Origin: Astyanax mexicanus
Taxonomy: Eukaryota > Chordata > Actinopteri > Characiformes > Acestrorhamphidae
Direction: 5' to 3'
Length of the DNA: 64,000 nucleotides
NCBI RefSeq assembly: GCF_023375975.1
Contig: NC_064428.1
Span: 11,743,155 to 11,807,154, forward strand
The notes under the pieces were generated by a model. The model saw only the letters and a list, made by a program, of their open reading frames with translations. It made no database searches and was not told where the DNA came from. Below, one piece after another: positions 11,088 to 22,625 of the stretch; positions within the stretch are counted from its first letter, which is position 1; each line of letters begins with the position of its first letter. Position numbers and translations under genes: made by a program.

Positions 11088-11295
11088 TTATTTCACACTG
11101 TTTTGAGTTGTGCACTTGTTCATTTAAATATCAAAGAGGAGTTCCAGCGCATAACTAACGTTACTTTGCATCTGGAGTCAAAATTCATGTTAAAGCTTGA
11201 CCAGTATACGTTACACAAAAACTTCTCTATCTTCAGTGCCAAGGCCGGAGCGTCAGGAAGAAGAATGCAAGGCATAATGAGCTGTTTGGTCAAGG
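11088..11295 (+). pseudogene. SAMD3-like family exon, upstream part
   Basis: The frame reads through ECQ/EFQRITN, LESKFMLKLDQYT and SAKAGASGRR to LVK, ending at the donor AAG|GTAAGT. This matches my memory of the middle of an abundant fish family annotated as sterile alpha motif domain-containing protein 3-like. That family has 'F-RITN', then a 'LD-HTP' stretch, then a basic 'ASRTGK' stretch. An in-frame TAG at 11085 and the lack of upstream exons make this copy a fragment. It is split from the next exon by 1.8 kb. Confidence 0.55.
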
Positions 11296-13143
11296 TAAGT
11301 TTATTTTTATTTTTAAATAAAGGTGCCAATAAATGTGCAGTACTGTAGGAATGTTTTTGTTTTTCTTACAATTTTAATTCACGTTTTTTGAGAACACTGT
11401 AAAAGAGATATTTGAATTAGCAACAGATTTTTTTAGCACCCGACATGAGTAATCTCATTCTCAGGAGAAGCTCCATCTTTGTTGGATCTTGTTGGAATAA
11501 ACAACAATGAGCCTGTTTGTGGCACTTTATTAAGAACAAAAACAGCAGCATTACTTGTGCTTTTATAAAATTGATTAAAAAATGTTTTGTTTGTCTAGGG
11601 AGCAGTCACCACTGAGCCTGGTGGAGTATGTGGGGGGAACATGGCCTGCTCGCAGAACACTTTGTAAGTAAAATCTGCAGTGATTGACATTACAGTGAAC
11701 TAAGCACCATTTGGGGTAGTACTGTACTAGAGGTTTTAACATTATTGACTACAGGAGCATATGCATGAGCTGAAAGTAAAATTCTCACACAATTACCCAG
11801 CAGTTCTTTAGAATTCTTTTTTAAGGGTGCTAGTTGTGCCAGCTCACAGTTGTGGCGCACAGATATTTTAAAGTAAAGATCAGTTATGCAAAATTATTTT
11901 TACTGCCTGGTTTGTTGACATTTCTCAGGGGTGGCAATGTTTATTGTGTTTATTAGCGTTGTAACTTTATTTTAAATAACATTTATCTATATACAGTACA
12001 GTGCAATACATAGACCACCCTTTGTGCACTGTGCGAGTTATTCAGAACAGAACATTGCCCAAAAGATCAATAAAACATAACTTTTTTTTGTATTTTAGGT
12101 GTATTTTCTAGTTCACAGCTGCAAAGTCCAGATTTGGGCGTTTGTTGCTGTTTTTGCTTTTCACAATCCAAGTGTTCCCTTGTTCTATTGTGTTCAAGTG
12201 TGGAACAAAATATTTGTGTATTTATTTTAATTTCTCATTAAAGACACATTTTTTCAGACTCATAGCATTAATTGTCTGATGGACACATCTGAAACCATAT
12301 ATTTCTTAAGGGTGTTCTATAACTTCAGTAAATTATTGTATTTGTTTAATTCTCCACTATATTTTCCTGTTACTATAAAACAATCACTAAACCTAACAGT
12401 AACTTCAAACTACAAAATATTCCCTTGTATCCTTATATTTAACCCAGGGGAGGGCAATACATTTTTCCAAGGTGCCAAATGAGGAATTGCAACGGTTTTA
12501 GAGGGCCAGACTATTATACATAGCTTGGTTCTGCACAATACATGTATACTGTAGGGCTGTACAGCATTTATAATAATAAAGCAATAAATGCATTTGTATG
12601 TTTGTTCTACCTCAGTTCTTTTTTTAGCTCAGTGAGAGAAATCTGGACTTTTTGGGCTTAGAGAAGTGCATTAATGTCAGGCTGAAAACCTGTTTTCTAG
12701 GACTCCAAGCTGTTTTATTTTTCAGAATTATTACTGGAAACATACATAATGAATACAATTAATGTAAGACTTTTGAGGTGCTGTTTGATAACCCTTTGAT
12801 TTGCTTATTTCATAGCACAGCATTCTTTTTAGGTCATTTTTTAAAATATTACACTTTTACAGATCTGGTTAAATTATGTTTATTTAGCTGTAAAACAAAT
12901 TTTTGTTCCATTTTCATTCTCTGCAGGAGAAGCGCAAACCTACGTAATACACTAAGATAATACACCGTTTAGATGCGCTCGAAGGTTTTCGGTGCTGATA
13001 GCGCAACTTAGATTTACTTTCCTCTTCTAATTTAACAACAATCTCGCATTCAGCAACCCTAGTTAATTTAAGGACAAAGTATGTCTTCAATTATTTTTTT
13101 TGTAGATAACCATCTACATGTGTATTTTTTCATTTTTTAACAG
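11296..13143. other. Intron-like DNA inside the 4.7 kb element
   Basis: A short possible exon at about 11600-11664 (acceptor GTCTAG, 'gtggagtatgtgggg') is followed by AT-rich sequence. A fragment at 12440-12520 ('aggggagggcaatacatttt') resembles interspersed fish repeats. I see no other coding signal. Confidence 0.35.
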
Positions 13144-13434
13144 GATGAGGGTGAGGTCAATATTTCACAGCACATCATGAAGATCTTCACAGTGAAGGAA
13201 GAGGGTGCAACAGAGGATGAAGGTACCGTCTTTGAGGGTCAAGAGGTACTGGCTGGTCTTGGAAATGTCCCACAGGCATGTGCTGCACTTCTGGGGTTCA
13301 TATATGCCTTGAATTTGCAGTACCCTAAACCACTGAGATACACATTGGAAGTGTTTCAGAAGCTTTTTATGGAACAGGATGGACTGAAACTTTCTCCCAA
13401 GGTGCTGTCTCTTAAAACAACAGCTGTTAATTAA
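13144..13434 (+). pseudogene. SAMD3-like family terminal exon
   Basis: The exon opens after acceptor TTTTTAACAG and encodes DEGEVNISQHIMKIFTVKEE, then a segment with VFEGQEVLAGLGNVPQAC, LLGFIYALNLQYPK and FQKLFMEQDGLKL, before TAA. The 'LLFGLTYALHLDYPK' type block and 'F-FIQ-VLL-LG-KKL-PK' end are the signature of the SAMD3-like fish family. The reading frame is intact over 96 codons. Whether it is expressed is unknown; the exons between 11.3 and 13.1 kb that should link it are degraded or absent. Confidence 0.6.
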
Positions 13435-13602
13435 GCCTTGCTATCTCGAATAGGCTTGAAGGAGAACGCTGGTGTAAAGTTGACTTGGTGTAATAAAACA
13501 TGATACTAAAACCTGCCAATAAATGCAAAAGTGGTTAAAAGTCTGAGAATTGATTTATTTGAGTGGTAAGTAAGTGTAGTTATATTTTAAGAAATACAAA
13601 AG

Positions 13603-13926
13603 CAAAAAAATTAAGGCAATAGTTTGCATGGATCTTTCTATGTCGGTAGAACTTTAACAAATTAGTTAAAACAACTCAAATTCATAGATTTTAATTTTGA
13701 TTTAATGTAGTTGTGTTTATTAAAAAAATAGTAGAAATAACTTAAATATTTTAAGTTAATGGTAGGTAAAAAAAATAAGTTGATATAACTTGGTGTTTTT
13801 TAGTTATACTATGATAATTTATTTAAGTATATTTTAAGTGGCTTAGACAAGTTCCATTTACTTAAAAGAACAGAAAGTTATTTCAACTCAAAAAGATCCA
13901 TGCAAACTATTGCCTTAATTTTTTTA
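13603..13926. repeat. Foldback: 36-bp arms about 250 bp apart
   Basis: The left arm (ATTAAGGCAATAGTTTGCAT then GGATCTTT) is the exact inverse of the right arm (AAAGATCCATGCAAACTATT then GCCTTAAT). The arms lie just inside the right terminus of the 4.7 kb element, so they are part of a subterminal hairpin or a nested small inverted-repeat element. Confidence 0.75.
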
Positions 13927-13959
13927 AGTTCTTTCAACGCCTCATTTTTTACAGTGTAG

Positions 13960-14709
13960 ATCCCACTGCCACTGTAACCAGATGATCAATATAATTCTCT
14001 TGACTTAACAGAATATCATTGGTTATAACTGATGTTATAACTGATTGGTGTGCACCAATAAAGTAAATTATTTTACAGTTGAGTTCCTAAGAAGCTCTTC
14101 AAAAGACTTGAATATGTTCAGTGTGTAGTAGGTGTGATATCTGGTGTGTATTTATCTGGTTAGGTAATAATTAACCACAGTTTCTGTTATTGTGGCCTCT
14201 GTATGTGTTTACGCCTGCCACAGCTTTATGCAAATGTCCACCTACACAGCCACGTGGCTAGCCATATAAACAAATACAGTGCACAGTGGTGGCTTTCAGC
14301 CTAGAGCAACCAAATATACTGTGGGTTAGAGTGTAAAAGTATTGAAATGTAAATAAAAAAATTCAGTATTTCATGTTTAATCTGCTTAACTTTTTAATTG
14401 TATTCATTAATAAACATCCATTCCTGCATTTCAGGCCAGAAGTTGAAAAAGGTTTTTTTTTTTTATTTATGGTTAGAAATAAGATGATGTCAACAGGTGA
14501 TTATAATCATGATTTGGTACAAAAGCAGTATCCACTAAAATCTGAGTGTCTGAGGAATAAAGATAAGCATATGAGTTTCCAGTAAGAAATATGTCAGAAT
14601 TTAAAAAAAAAATGTTTTAAAACAATGTTCCTTAAAGAAAGCACATAGTAACCATTCAAGGAATTGATGTCTATTGTGTTTTCATCATTGTTAAGTTGAT
14701 TTAGAAATG
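13960..14709. other. No recognisable gene
   Basis: This is unique-looking AT-rich sequence. 'gttataactgat' is repeated near 14030. No splice-bounded open frames or RNA genes are evident. Confidence 0.4.
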
Positions 14710-15665
14710 GATGGGCAGGATGGAGGTGTAGAGGCAGCAGAGAGAGCAAGAGAGACAGCAGACAAAAGGGGAGAGGCAGCAGACAGAGGGGGAGAGGCAG
14801 CAGATAGAGGAGAAGAGGCAGCAGATAGAGGAGAAGAGGCAGCTGACAGAGGAGGATAAAGGGGGGAGAGGCAGCAGACAGAGTGGAGGCAACAGATAGA
14901 GAGGGAGGCAGCAGATAGAGGGGTATAGGTAGCAGACAGGAGGGATAAGGGGGGGGCAGCAGACAGAGGAGGAGAGGCAGCAGATAGAGGTGTATAAGCA
15001 GCAGACAAATAAGGAGGAAAGTAGACATAGAAGGTGAGGCAGCTGATAGAGGGGGCTAGGCAGCAGACAGAGGGGGAGAGGCAGCAGAGAGAGCAAGAGA
15101 GACAGCAGACAAAAAGGCAGAGGCAGCAGACAGAGGGGGAGAGGCAGCAGATAGAGGAGAAGAGGCAGCTGACAGAGGAGAGAGGCAGCTGACAGAGGAG
15201 GATAAAGGGGGGAGAGGCAGCAGACAGAGTGCAGGCAACAGATAGAGAGGGAGGCAGCAGATAGAGGAGTATAGGTAGCAGACAGGAGGGATAAGGGGGG
15301 CAGCAGATAGAGGTGTATAAGCAGCAGACAAATAAGGAGGAAAGTAGACATAGAAGGTGAGGCAGCTGATAGAGGGGGCTAGGCAGCAGACAGAGGGGGA
15401 GAGGCAGCAGATAGAGGGGAATAGAAGGGGAGAGGCAGCAGACAGAGGGGGAGAGGCAGCAGATAGAGGAGGAGAGGCAGCAGAGGCAGGCAGAAAAGGA
15501 GAGGCAGGAGACAGAGGGGGAGAGACAGAGAGTGGGAGGAAAGGCAGCAGATAGAGAAGGAGAGACAGCAGAGAGAGGGGGAGAAGGAGAGGCAGCCGAC
15601 AGAGGAGGAAAGACAGCAGACAGATGAGGAGAGGCAGCTGACAGAGGGTGGTGGAGGGGGAGATA
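14710..15665. repeat. AGGCAGCAGA minisatellite with higher-order duplication
   Basis: A purine-rich unit of about 18-21 bp (GAGGCAGCAGACAGAGGGGG) fills this block. A long internal stretch ('gtataagcagcagacaaat' then 'aaggtgaggcagctgatag') occurs at about 14992 and again at about 15313. A period of roughly 320 bp is therefore laid over the short one. Long open frames on the - strand (LLPLLLYLLP-type) result from the repeat and are not genes. Confidence 0.9.
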
Positions 15666-16185
15666 TATTTAAAGAAAAAAATTGACATTTTCAGACAAGA
15701 AATATCTGTGATTTTAGTACTGATTAGTGTGAGGTTGCTGTGGTGTTCCTATGCTAAGGTGTTGCTATGGTATCCATGGTGGTTTATATTGTGTTGCTAA
15801 GCTCCATGTAGTGTAGTGGAGTAGTGGAGAGCTGCCTGACGTGTGGGTATCCAAACTTTTGTCGCCTTGCACAGGGTGTATATAGAGACCTTGGTCTTCA
15901 TATTTCAAAAAATTGTGACATACATGGCCGTGCAAATTTATTTTTTTTTTACGAAAACTGAATGTCCAATCAAAAAGCTGTGTACAAGTGATAATATGCA
16001 ATCAATAATAATAATAAGAAGACTAAGAAAAAGAAGATTGAGAAATAACAGTACTGTATGCATTTGCCTGGTCACAGTCACTTCTTTTCAAAACTGTTAC
16101 TCATGCTGACAGTGATTCTTATTTTTATCATGCTGGTAAACATTATAAGCAGAAAACAAGGGCAATGAGTTTGTGCTCTGCTCCA
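15666..16185. other. No recognisable gene
   Basis: AT-rich sequence with a few short repeats ('ggtgttgctatggta'). The open frames on both strands are short and lack family features. Confidence 0.35.
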
Positions 16186-16291
16186 GGAACTGAAGCATTA
16201 CCTCAGCCTGCGATCCAGCCTGGCCTCCATGGCCCTCAGCTACATCACGCTACAGACCTCACTGGGGGAACATCAGCATTACCGTATGCTC
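16186..16291 (+). other. Possible isolated protein-coding exon
   Basis: After GTGCTCTGCTCCAG an open stretch of about 35 codons reads ELKHYLSLRSSLASMALSYI, then TLQTSLGEHQHY, and meets a weak donor C|GTATGC. It is GC-richer than its surroundings and uses well-balanced codons. I do not recognise the protein. It may be a lone exon of a long host gene or a decayed retrocopy. Confidence 0.2.
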
Positions 16292-16844
16292 CTGGAATAG
16301 CACTGAGCTGCTTTTAGCATCGTAGCATCACTCTTAACTCTTAACTTCAACTTTAGAAGGCCCTACACGATGAATCACAGTATGTTCAGTATAGATAGCA
16401 ATGAAGAATACCATTATGACTGCATCAGATGCTCATTGCTATCCTACACCCCACAAACTGTCTATTTTCATTTCTTGCAACTATGCCTCTAAACAGGAAA
16501 AATATCTACACCAATGGGCGTGGTGGTCTGGAAAGGAGGTGTGCTCAGGTAAATTTCTTGGCAACAGAAAGTACAGACTAAACACAGCCTAGACAGATAT
16601 CAACGGTCAGACGTTTATTGCTATCTTGGCAACAAAGCAGGTCAGTTTCCTCTGTTGAAAAGCGTTGGACACGTCTAGGGAACTGCACCATTAAAATAGC
16701 AATCCGCCAAAGTCCTAACATACCTGGCTCTTAAAGGCAATGGCAAGTGACACGCTGATTGGTTTATTTTACGCTTCGCCCCAAAACACACCCATGATTA
16801 ATTCAGTTCACCTATAGATCACTAAAATAGCTCCACTGATCATA

Positions 16845-17322
16845 TACAGCTCTAGAAAAAAAAAATAAGAGACCGCTTAAAAATGATGAGTTTCTTTTAT
16901 TTAACCAATTTGAAAACCTCTGGAATATAATCAAGAGGAAGATGGATGATCACAAGCCATCAAACTAAACTGAACTGCTTGAACTTTTGCACCAGGATTA
17001 AAGCAGCATAAAGGTATCCAAAAGCAGTGTGTAAGACTGGTGGAGGAGAACATGGTGCCAAGATGCATGAAAACTGTGATTAAAACCAGGGTTATTCCAC
17101 TAAATATTGATTTCTGAACTCTTAAAACTTTATGAATATGAACTTGTTGTTTTCTTTGCATTATTTGAGATCTGAAAGCACTTTTTTTTTTGTTATTTCA
17201 GACATTTCTCATTTTCTGCAAATAAATGCTCTAAATGACAATATTTTTATTTGGAATTTGGGAGAAATGTTGTCTGTAGTTTATAGAATAAAACAACAAT
17301 GTTCATTTTAATCAAACATATA
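16845..17322 (-). mobile_element. Short non-autonomous DNA element, copy C
   Basis: This is the reverse complement of the family seen at 530, 2263 and 35512. It starts CAGCTCTAGAAAAAAAAAAT then AAGAGACCGCTT, the terminal repeat, and stops before reaching the opposite terminal repeat. Confidence 0.75.
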
Positions 17323-17939
17323 CTGTAACTTTAAATTTTAGACATTAGTCCTGCATTTGTTTCTCTGTTTCTCGGCTGTGGGGTTCTGAGCACTGAAGAA
17401 CAGGGTGAATGGAGGATAATAATAAAGTATGAAATTGTATGTATGTTTTAATACATATAAAATCCTTTAAATCCATATCTTTTTCTGATACACTCATTAG
17501 GTACGCTAGATGTGTTGTTTTCTGTTTTTGAAATGAGAGTGTAGCTTCAGGATACTTCCTCTTACTCTGTTTGTTTTATGTAAATAATATTTCCATCCAC
17601 GAAGGCAACATGCTTCAACATCTCATTTCCATAATATATTTGCTGTTGGCAGGCGTTGTACAACACTGTGCTAGATAAAGTTACACATATGTCAGTGGTG
17701 GAGGTGTTTGAGGGGGGGTGATTGGTAGAAGATATGGGTCCTAATCACTTTTTATCAGTTCATGCATCAGTTTCAGATGGTTGAGAACGACCACAAGCAC
17801 TATCAGATTTTGTACGATCATTTTTTAAAGGGGAAAGAATCCAAATTATACTGATTTGAACAGTCTTGAGTCACGTTTCCTCATAAAACCACTGAGTAGT
17901 AGACTGAGACAGGCCATTACCGTCAGTCATTTACAAAAA
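17323..17939. other. No recognisable gene
   Basis: AT-rich unique sequence; no repeat or coding signal is convincing. Confidence 0.35.
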
Positions 17940-18375
17940 GAAGATGGCAAAGTGCATTAAGTATCAACTCAGTTGTTTATTTGAGTTGTTTGAACTCAAA
18001 TAAATTAAGTCTGTTTTACATAAAAATGGAGATTTCTAAACAATACTCAACTATTTTGAGTTAGATGAACATCTGTGGGCACATCTACACTTAAACTGAG
18101 ATCTTTGAGTTGAATCAACTTATAATAACTGGGTTTAGTCTGTCGCCATTGGCAGCTTCTTTTCCATTGGCTTCTGTCACAATCGATTTACATACTGGGT
18201 GTGTCCCCCAGTTTCTGGCACTCACCATCAGTGTGTAGTGAACTCTGTGTTCTCACTGTGCTCTCAGTACTAATTTTTTACTGTTTTCTTTTATCTACTT
18301 TTCTATGAGTTTTTAAAAAAATAGTTGAATAAAACCAAAAAGAAGACCAAAAACAAGTTCAGGAAATATTAATTT

Positions 18376-18464
<89 letters not shown>

Positions 18465-18776
18465 TTGTTAAGTTCACTGTACTTAAAAATTATATTACAT
18501 GAACTTAAAATGTATTAGATAATCGGTTACAACAAAAGTTTTGAATATAGACAACTTATCAGGTTTTACACACTTAAAAAAACAACAACTTGCATTTACA
18601 GGTTATTTAAAGTAGAAACAACTCAAGTAAACTGTGTAGATTTAACCATGATTTGAGTACACTTAAATAGCAAGCATGAAGTGAACTTAACTTGAAAATA
18701 ACAGTTATAATTGCTTAACTTTTTCAAGGCAACCAGTTTCCTCATTTTTTAAGTAAGATCAACCATTTACAGTGTA
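17940..18776. mobile_element. Second element with a CACTGTAAA end
   Basis: The right end CATTTACAGTGTAAAAG matches the terminal word of the 4.7 kb element at 9252-13959. Inside there are many 'aactcaa' and 'ttgagtt' motifs in both orientations, as in the subterminal regions of that element. The left limit is approximate. It holds no coding region and is interrupted by an (AT)n tract. Confidence 0.45.
18377..18461. repeat. (AT)n microsatellite, about 42 repeats
   Basis: This is an uninterrupted alternating AT tract inside the CACTGTAAA element. It is self-complementary and likely length-variable. Confidence 0.95.
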
Positions 18777-19418
18777 AAAGTGAAAGTAATGTAAGAGGAA
18801 AAAATAAAGCCATTAAAAACAAAAAAATGGCTTTGGCCGAACCACAGAGATCTATAGTGCACTACCCCCCATCTGAACTGTGGATCTCTGCAGCTCCTCC
18901 AGAGTGACCATGGGCTCTTGGCTTTAAAATCTCAGTACGTTTGTAGTAAATAGGTTTGTAAACTGCAATTCAGCATTTTTCACTCCTAACAAATCTGCAT
19001 ATTTTTTGACAAAAAAAAAAAAACTTAAAACATGCAGTAAATGCTTGTTACTCTTTGAAACGGAAACCATCAGTCTGGCGCATCCCTTAAAGGACTCTGT
19101 AATAAGACAGTAGAGTATACAGATAAGAGTCTGGTCTTCAGCTGAGCCGCTAATGCGTCATGCTAAGATAAACACAGCACTCAGAAGCTCTCACAGGATT
19201 ACACAGCACTTCCAGAGGGGTTTACAGAGCAGTCGTTCCACAGCACAATCAACGCTAAATCACTACTCACAGGGAAATCACAGGCAGCCTATCAGACACA
19301 AGATATCTCAAAACCTCCTGTGGATGAGAGAGCGGGATTGGCTTTTACACCTTATCACCATACTGGTGATATAATCAATTCTAGCACTATAATTATGATC
19401 GTTTTAGAGTTTAGAGAC
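18777..19418. other. No gene; scattered repeat debris
   Basis: 'gtggatctctgcagctcc' at 18881-18898 looks like a fragment of a dispersed fish repeat. The remainder shows no coding or RNA signature. Confidence 0.3.
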
Positions 19419-19424
19419 TAATAG

Positions 19425-20410
19425 CTGTTGAATTGCTGGTGTCCATGAATACTTTAGTGCTTTAGTAGATTTTGAGCTTTAGTGTTTAGGGTCGTTGTCT
19501 GGTTGAAGTATCCAGCCCCGGCGCTTCAACTTCAACTTTCTCACCGATTCTTCAACATTGTTCTGAAGAATCTGTTGATATTGACTGGAATCCATGTGAC
19601 TCTCAACTTAAACAAGATTCCCAGTACCTGCACTAAACACACAGCCCCACAGCATGATGGAACTGGCACAAATTTTACTGTGGGGAGCAGTAAAGTCAGT
19701 GTTTGTGTTGGAATGCTGTTCTTTTTCCTCCATGCATAAATAACCGCCCTCCAAATAACTCATGAATTTAAGCTTCATCAGTCCACAGAACCTTATTCCA
19801 CAATGAAGCTGCTCGTCCAAATGTGCTTTATTTAGCTTTAGCATATCTGAAGCGACTCTGTTTGTGGCACAAAAAAGGCTTCTTCTGCATTAATTACTCT
19901 CCCATACAGCCTCTCCTCATGCAAAGTGCACTGAATAGTGAATAGTGAATGATGCACAGTGACTCCATCTGCAGCAGATTGTTGGTGATGTAGGTGTTTG
20001 GAGCTGGCCTGGAGGTCTGTGGGTTGACTATGACTGTTCTCACCATCCTTCTCCTCTGATTATCTGAGATTTTTCTTTTTCTGCTACTTCAGGTTTTAAC
20101 TAGAACTGTGCCTGTGGTTCTTCCATTTCCTCACTCTGTTCCTCACAGTGGAAACTGCAGCTGAAATCTCTGAGATTTCAGCTTTTTATATCTTCCTCTA
20201 AACCATGATGTTAAACAATCTTTGTTTTTAGGTTATTTGAGAGTTTGGTTTTAAAACTCCCATGTTGCCACTCAATTAACCACCTTAACCCTTTCTCATA
20301 ATTGGATTCACCTGTGTACGTAGGTCAAGGGTCAATGAGCTTACAAAAAACATTGTTCCAATAATTAGTGCTAAAGGTATCAAAATCAAAAGAATGACAG
20401 GAGTGCTACT
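19425..20410 (-). mobile_element. Tc1 transposon relic spanning a whole transposase
   Basis: Read on the - strand, this matches the element at 56070-56875 in order: an upstream leader, a start region, the 'aggaaatggaag' helix-turn-helix region, and then further downstream the catalytic core. It extends from about 20410 (5' side) to about 19425. Many indels have broken it. Confidence 0.75.
19440..20273 (-). pseudogene. Tc1 transposase pseudogene
   Basis: A start codon lies at 20273 on the - strand. Recognisable pieces in order are the N-terminal DNA-binding segment, the region corresponding to TVHRSTIQRTLH in the sister copy, the MLWGC segment and LQPDNDPKH near 19480-19510, which holds the second catalytic aspartate of the DDE domain. 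Several frameshifts and stops separate them, so no functional transposase can be made. The length is close to a full Tc1 transposase of about 340 codons before damage. Confidence 0.7.
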
Positions 20411-20585
20411 TCAAAGAATGTAAAATATAAAACTTCTGGTTTGTTTAACACTTTTTTGTTTACTAAATAATTCCATTTGTTTTTGCTTTATAGTTTGGAT
20501 GACTTTAGTTTTAATCTAGAATGAATCAATAATTAAAAAACTGAACTTAGGCCCAAACTTTTGAATGGTACTGTATATGTGGCCT
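20411..20585 (+). mobile_element. Tc1 3'-end fragment
   Basis: 'ctggtttgtttaacactttt' and the terminal phrase CCAAACTTTTGAATGGTACT match the end of the relic at 6935-7545. No coding remains. Confidence 0.6.
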
Positions 20586-20965
20586 AAATCTTGTAGCAAG
20601 TATGCCAGATGAAAATAGAGAATATGGGCCAAACCTGAGCCAGAACAAATGTGAAATATGCGAGCTGAAATACATTCATAAAAGTTTTATTATTGTTGTT
20701 TTTTTTTTGCTAAATATATTCACAGCAGTTCATGACATCATCCAGCCATCAGCCGTTAGAGTATTCTCCATACAGGGAAACTGACGTTACCCGCTGTCAT
20801 TATAATCAGAGCAGCTGAGGGGATGTAGCCGCAGTGTGTCCTCACAGCGCTAACTTCCTTTATCTCATATCACTCCACCGCCTCTGTACTGCTGAGGGTG
20901 AGGCAGAATTATTCTGCACCATTTACACTGCCTGCCTGCCCCAGGGGCCTGGGATGGAGCTGGAG

Positions 20966-20967
<2 letters not shown>

Positions 20968-20998
<31 letters not shown>

Positions 20999-21018
20999 TG
21001 TGTGTCTGTGTGTGTGTG
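20968..21018. repeat. (GT)n microsatellite
   Basis: Alternating TG with two TCTG interruptions. Confidence 0.9.
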
Positions 21019-21149
21019 TGGTGTGATAAATAATGGAGTTGGCCTAGTGAGGCAAGTGGCCAAAAACATGTGAAAAGGAGAATATCATACCATAATATTC
21101 AAAAAGCTACAATGCTCTAGAAACCCATATTATATAATTTTATTTTTCT

Positions 21150-22625
21150 ACTGACTGGCCACTTTATTAGAAACACCCACTTTCCTCATACTGGCCACTT
21201 TATTAGAAACACCCACATTCCTCATACTGGCCACTTTATTAGAAACACCTACTTTCCTCATACTGGCCACTTTATTATAAACACCCACTTACTGCATGCT
21301 GGCCACTTTATTAAAAACACTTACAGTACTACTATCTTTTGCCATTTTATTGGAACCACAACCCTGCTCTTCCATCCACTAATGGACACTTTATTAGAAA
21401 CACCCCCTCCCACACTATTCCTCCATTCACTACTGGCCACCTTATTAGAAACACCTACTTACTGCATACTGGCCACTTTATTAGAAACACCTACTTACTG
21501 CATACTGGCCACTTTATTAGAAACACCCACTATCCCCATACTGGCCACTTTAATAGAAACATCCACTTTCCTCATACTGGCCACTTTATTAGAAACATCT
21601 ACTTACTGCATACTGCCCACTTTATTAGAAACACCCACTTTCCTCATACTGGCCACTTTATTAGAAACACCTACTTACTGCATACTGGCCACTTTATTAA
21701 AAACACTTACAGTACTACTATCTTTTGCCATTTTATTGGAACTACCCCCTCCCACCCTGCTCTTCCATCCACTACTGGCCACTTTATTAGAAACACCCCC
21801 TCCCACACTATTCCTCCATTCACTACTGGCCACTTTATTAGAAACACCTACTTACTGCATACTGGCCACTTTATTAGAAACACCTACTTACTGCATACTG
21901 GCCACTTTATTAGAAACACAAACTTTTATCATACTGGCCACTATATTAGAAACACCAACTCTACTACATTGTGCGTCCACCCACTGTGGCCACTTTATTA
22001 GAAACACCCTCACATCTACTATCTACTTTGCATTTCCACTCACTGGCCACATTATAGGAAACACCTACTCTACTCCTACCTTGTGCCTCCAGTCATTGGC
22101 CACTTTATTAGAAACACCTGCTATACTGCCTTGCACTTCCACGTGCTGGCCACTTTATTGGAAACCCTTATAATACAACTGTGTGGTTTCACTCACTGTG
22201 GCCACTTTATTAGGAACAACTACTATACTACTGTGTGATTCCACTTACTGGGGCCACTTTATTAGAAACACTTACAGTACTACAATCTTGTACTTCCTCC
22301 CACTGCTGGCCAATTTATTGAAAACATCCCCAGACCTACTACCTACTTTGCATACTCTATTACTATCATGTGCTTCCACTGGCCACTTTATTAGAAACAC
22401 CTACTACCTACTTCCTTGTGCTTGCACTCACCGTGGCCACTTTATTAGAAACACCTACTTCTGCTTTCTTGTGCTTCCACTCACTGTGGCCACTTTATTA
22501 GAAACACCTACTGTATTATTACTGTGTGCTTTCACACACTTTGGCCATTTTATTAGAAACACCTACTACTACTATCATGTGCTTCCACTCACTGTGGCCA
22601 CTTTATTAGGAACACCTACCTGCCT
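21150..22625. repeat. Tandem array built on CCACTTTATTAGAAACACC
   Basis: At least 35 copies of CTGGCCACTTTATTAGAAAC are separated by variable pyrimidine-rich spacers such as CACCTACTTACTGCATA. The common period is about 36 bp and grows to 60-70 bp near the right end. The core phrase resembles the terminal sequence of Tc1-type elements common in fishes (TTTATTAGGAACACC), so the array may have grown from an element end. Long open frames here arise because the unit length is often a multiple of three. Confidence 0.9.

Larger units (their letters stand above)
9252..13959 (+). mobile_element. 4.7 kb element with CACTGTAAAAA ends carrying SAMD3-like exons
   Basis: The left end reads CTACACTGTAAAAAGTGATT and the right end TTTTTTACAGTGTAG, so the termini are inverted copies. 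Between them lie a possible spliced leader (donor GGCAG|GTAAG near 9550), a 94-bp tandem array, at least two protein-coding-like exons and a foldback near the right end. I infer one composite transposable element that moved a host-type gene, or a gene flanked by two insertions of the same family. A related element sits at 17940-18776. No transposase is seen within it. Confidence 0.6.

Noticed and set aside
14594..15688. Open frames of 105-216 codons on the - strand
   Set aside because: They are Leu/Ser/Cys/Pro-rich translations of the AGGCAGCAGA minisatellite, open in several frames at once because of unit length.
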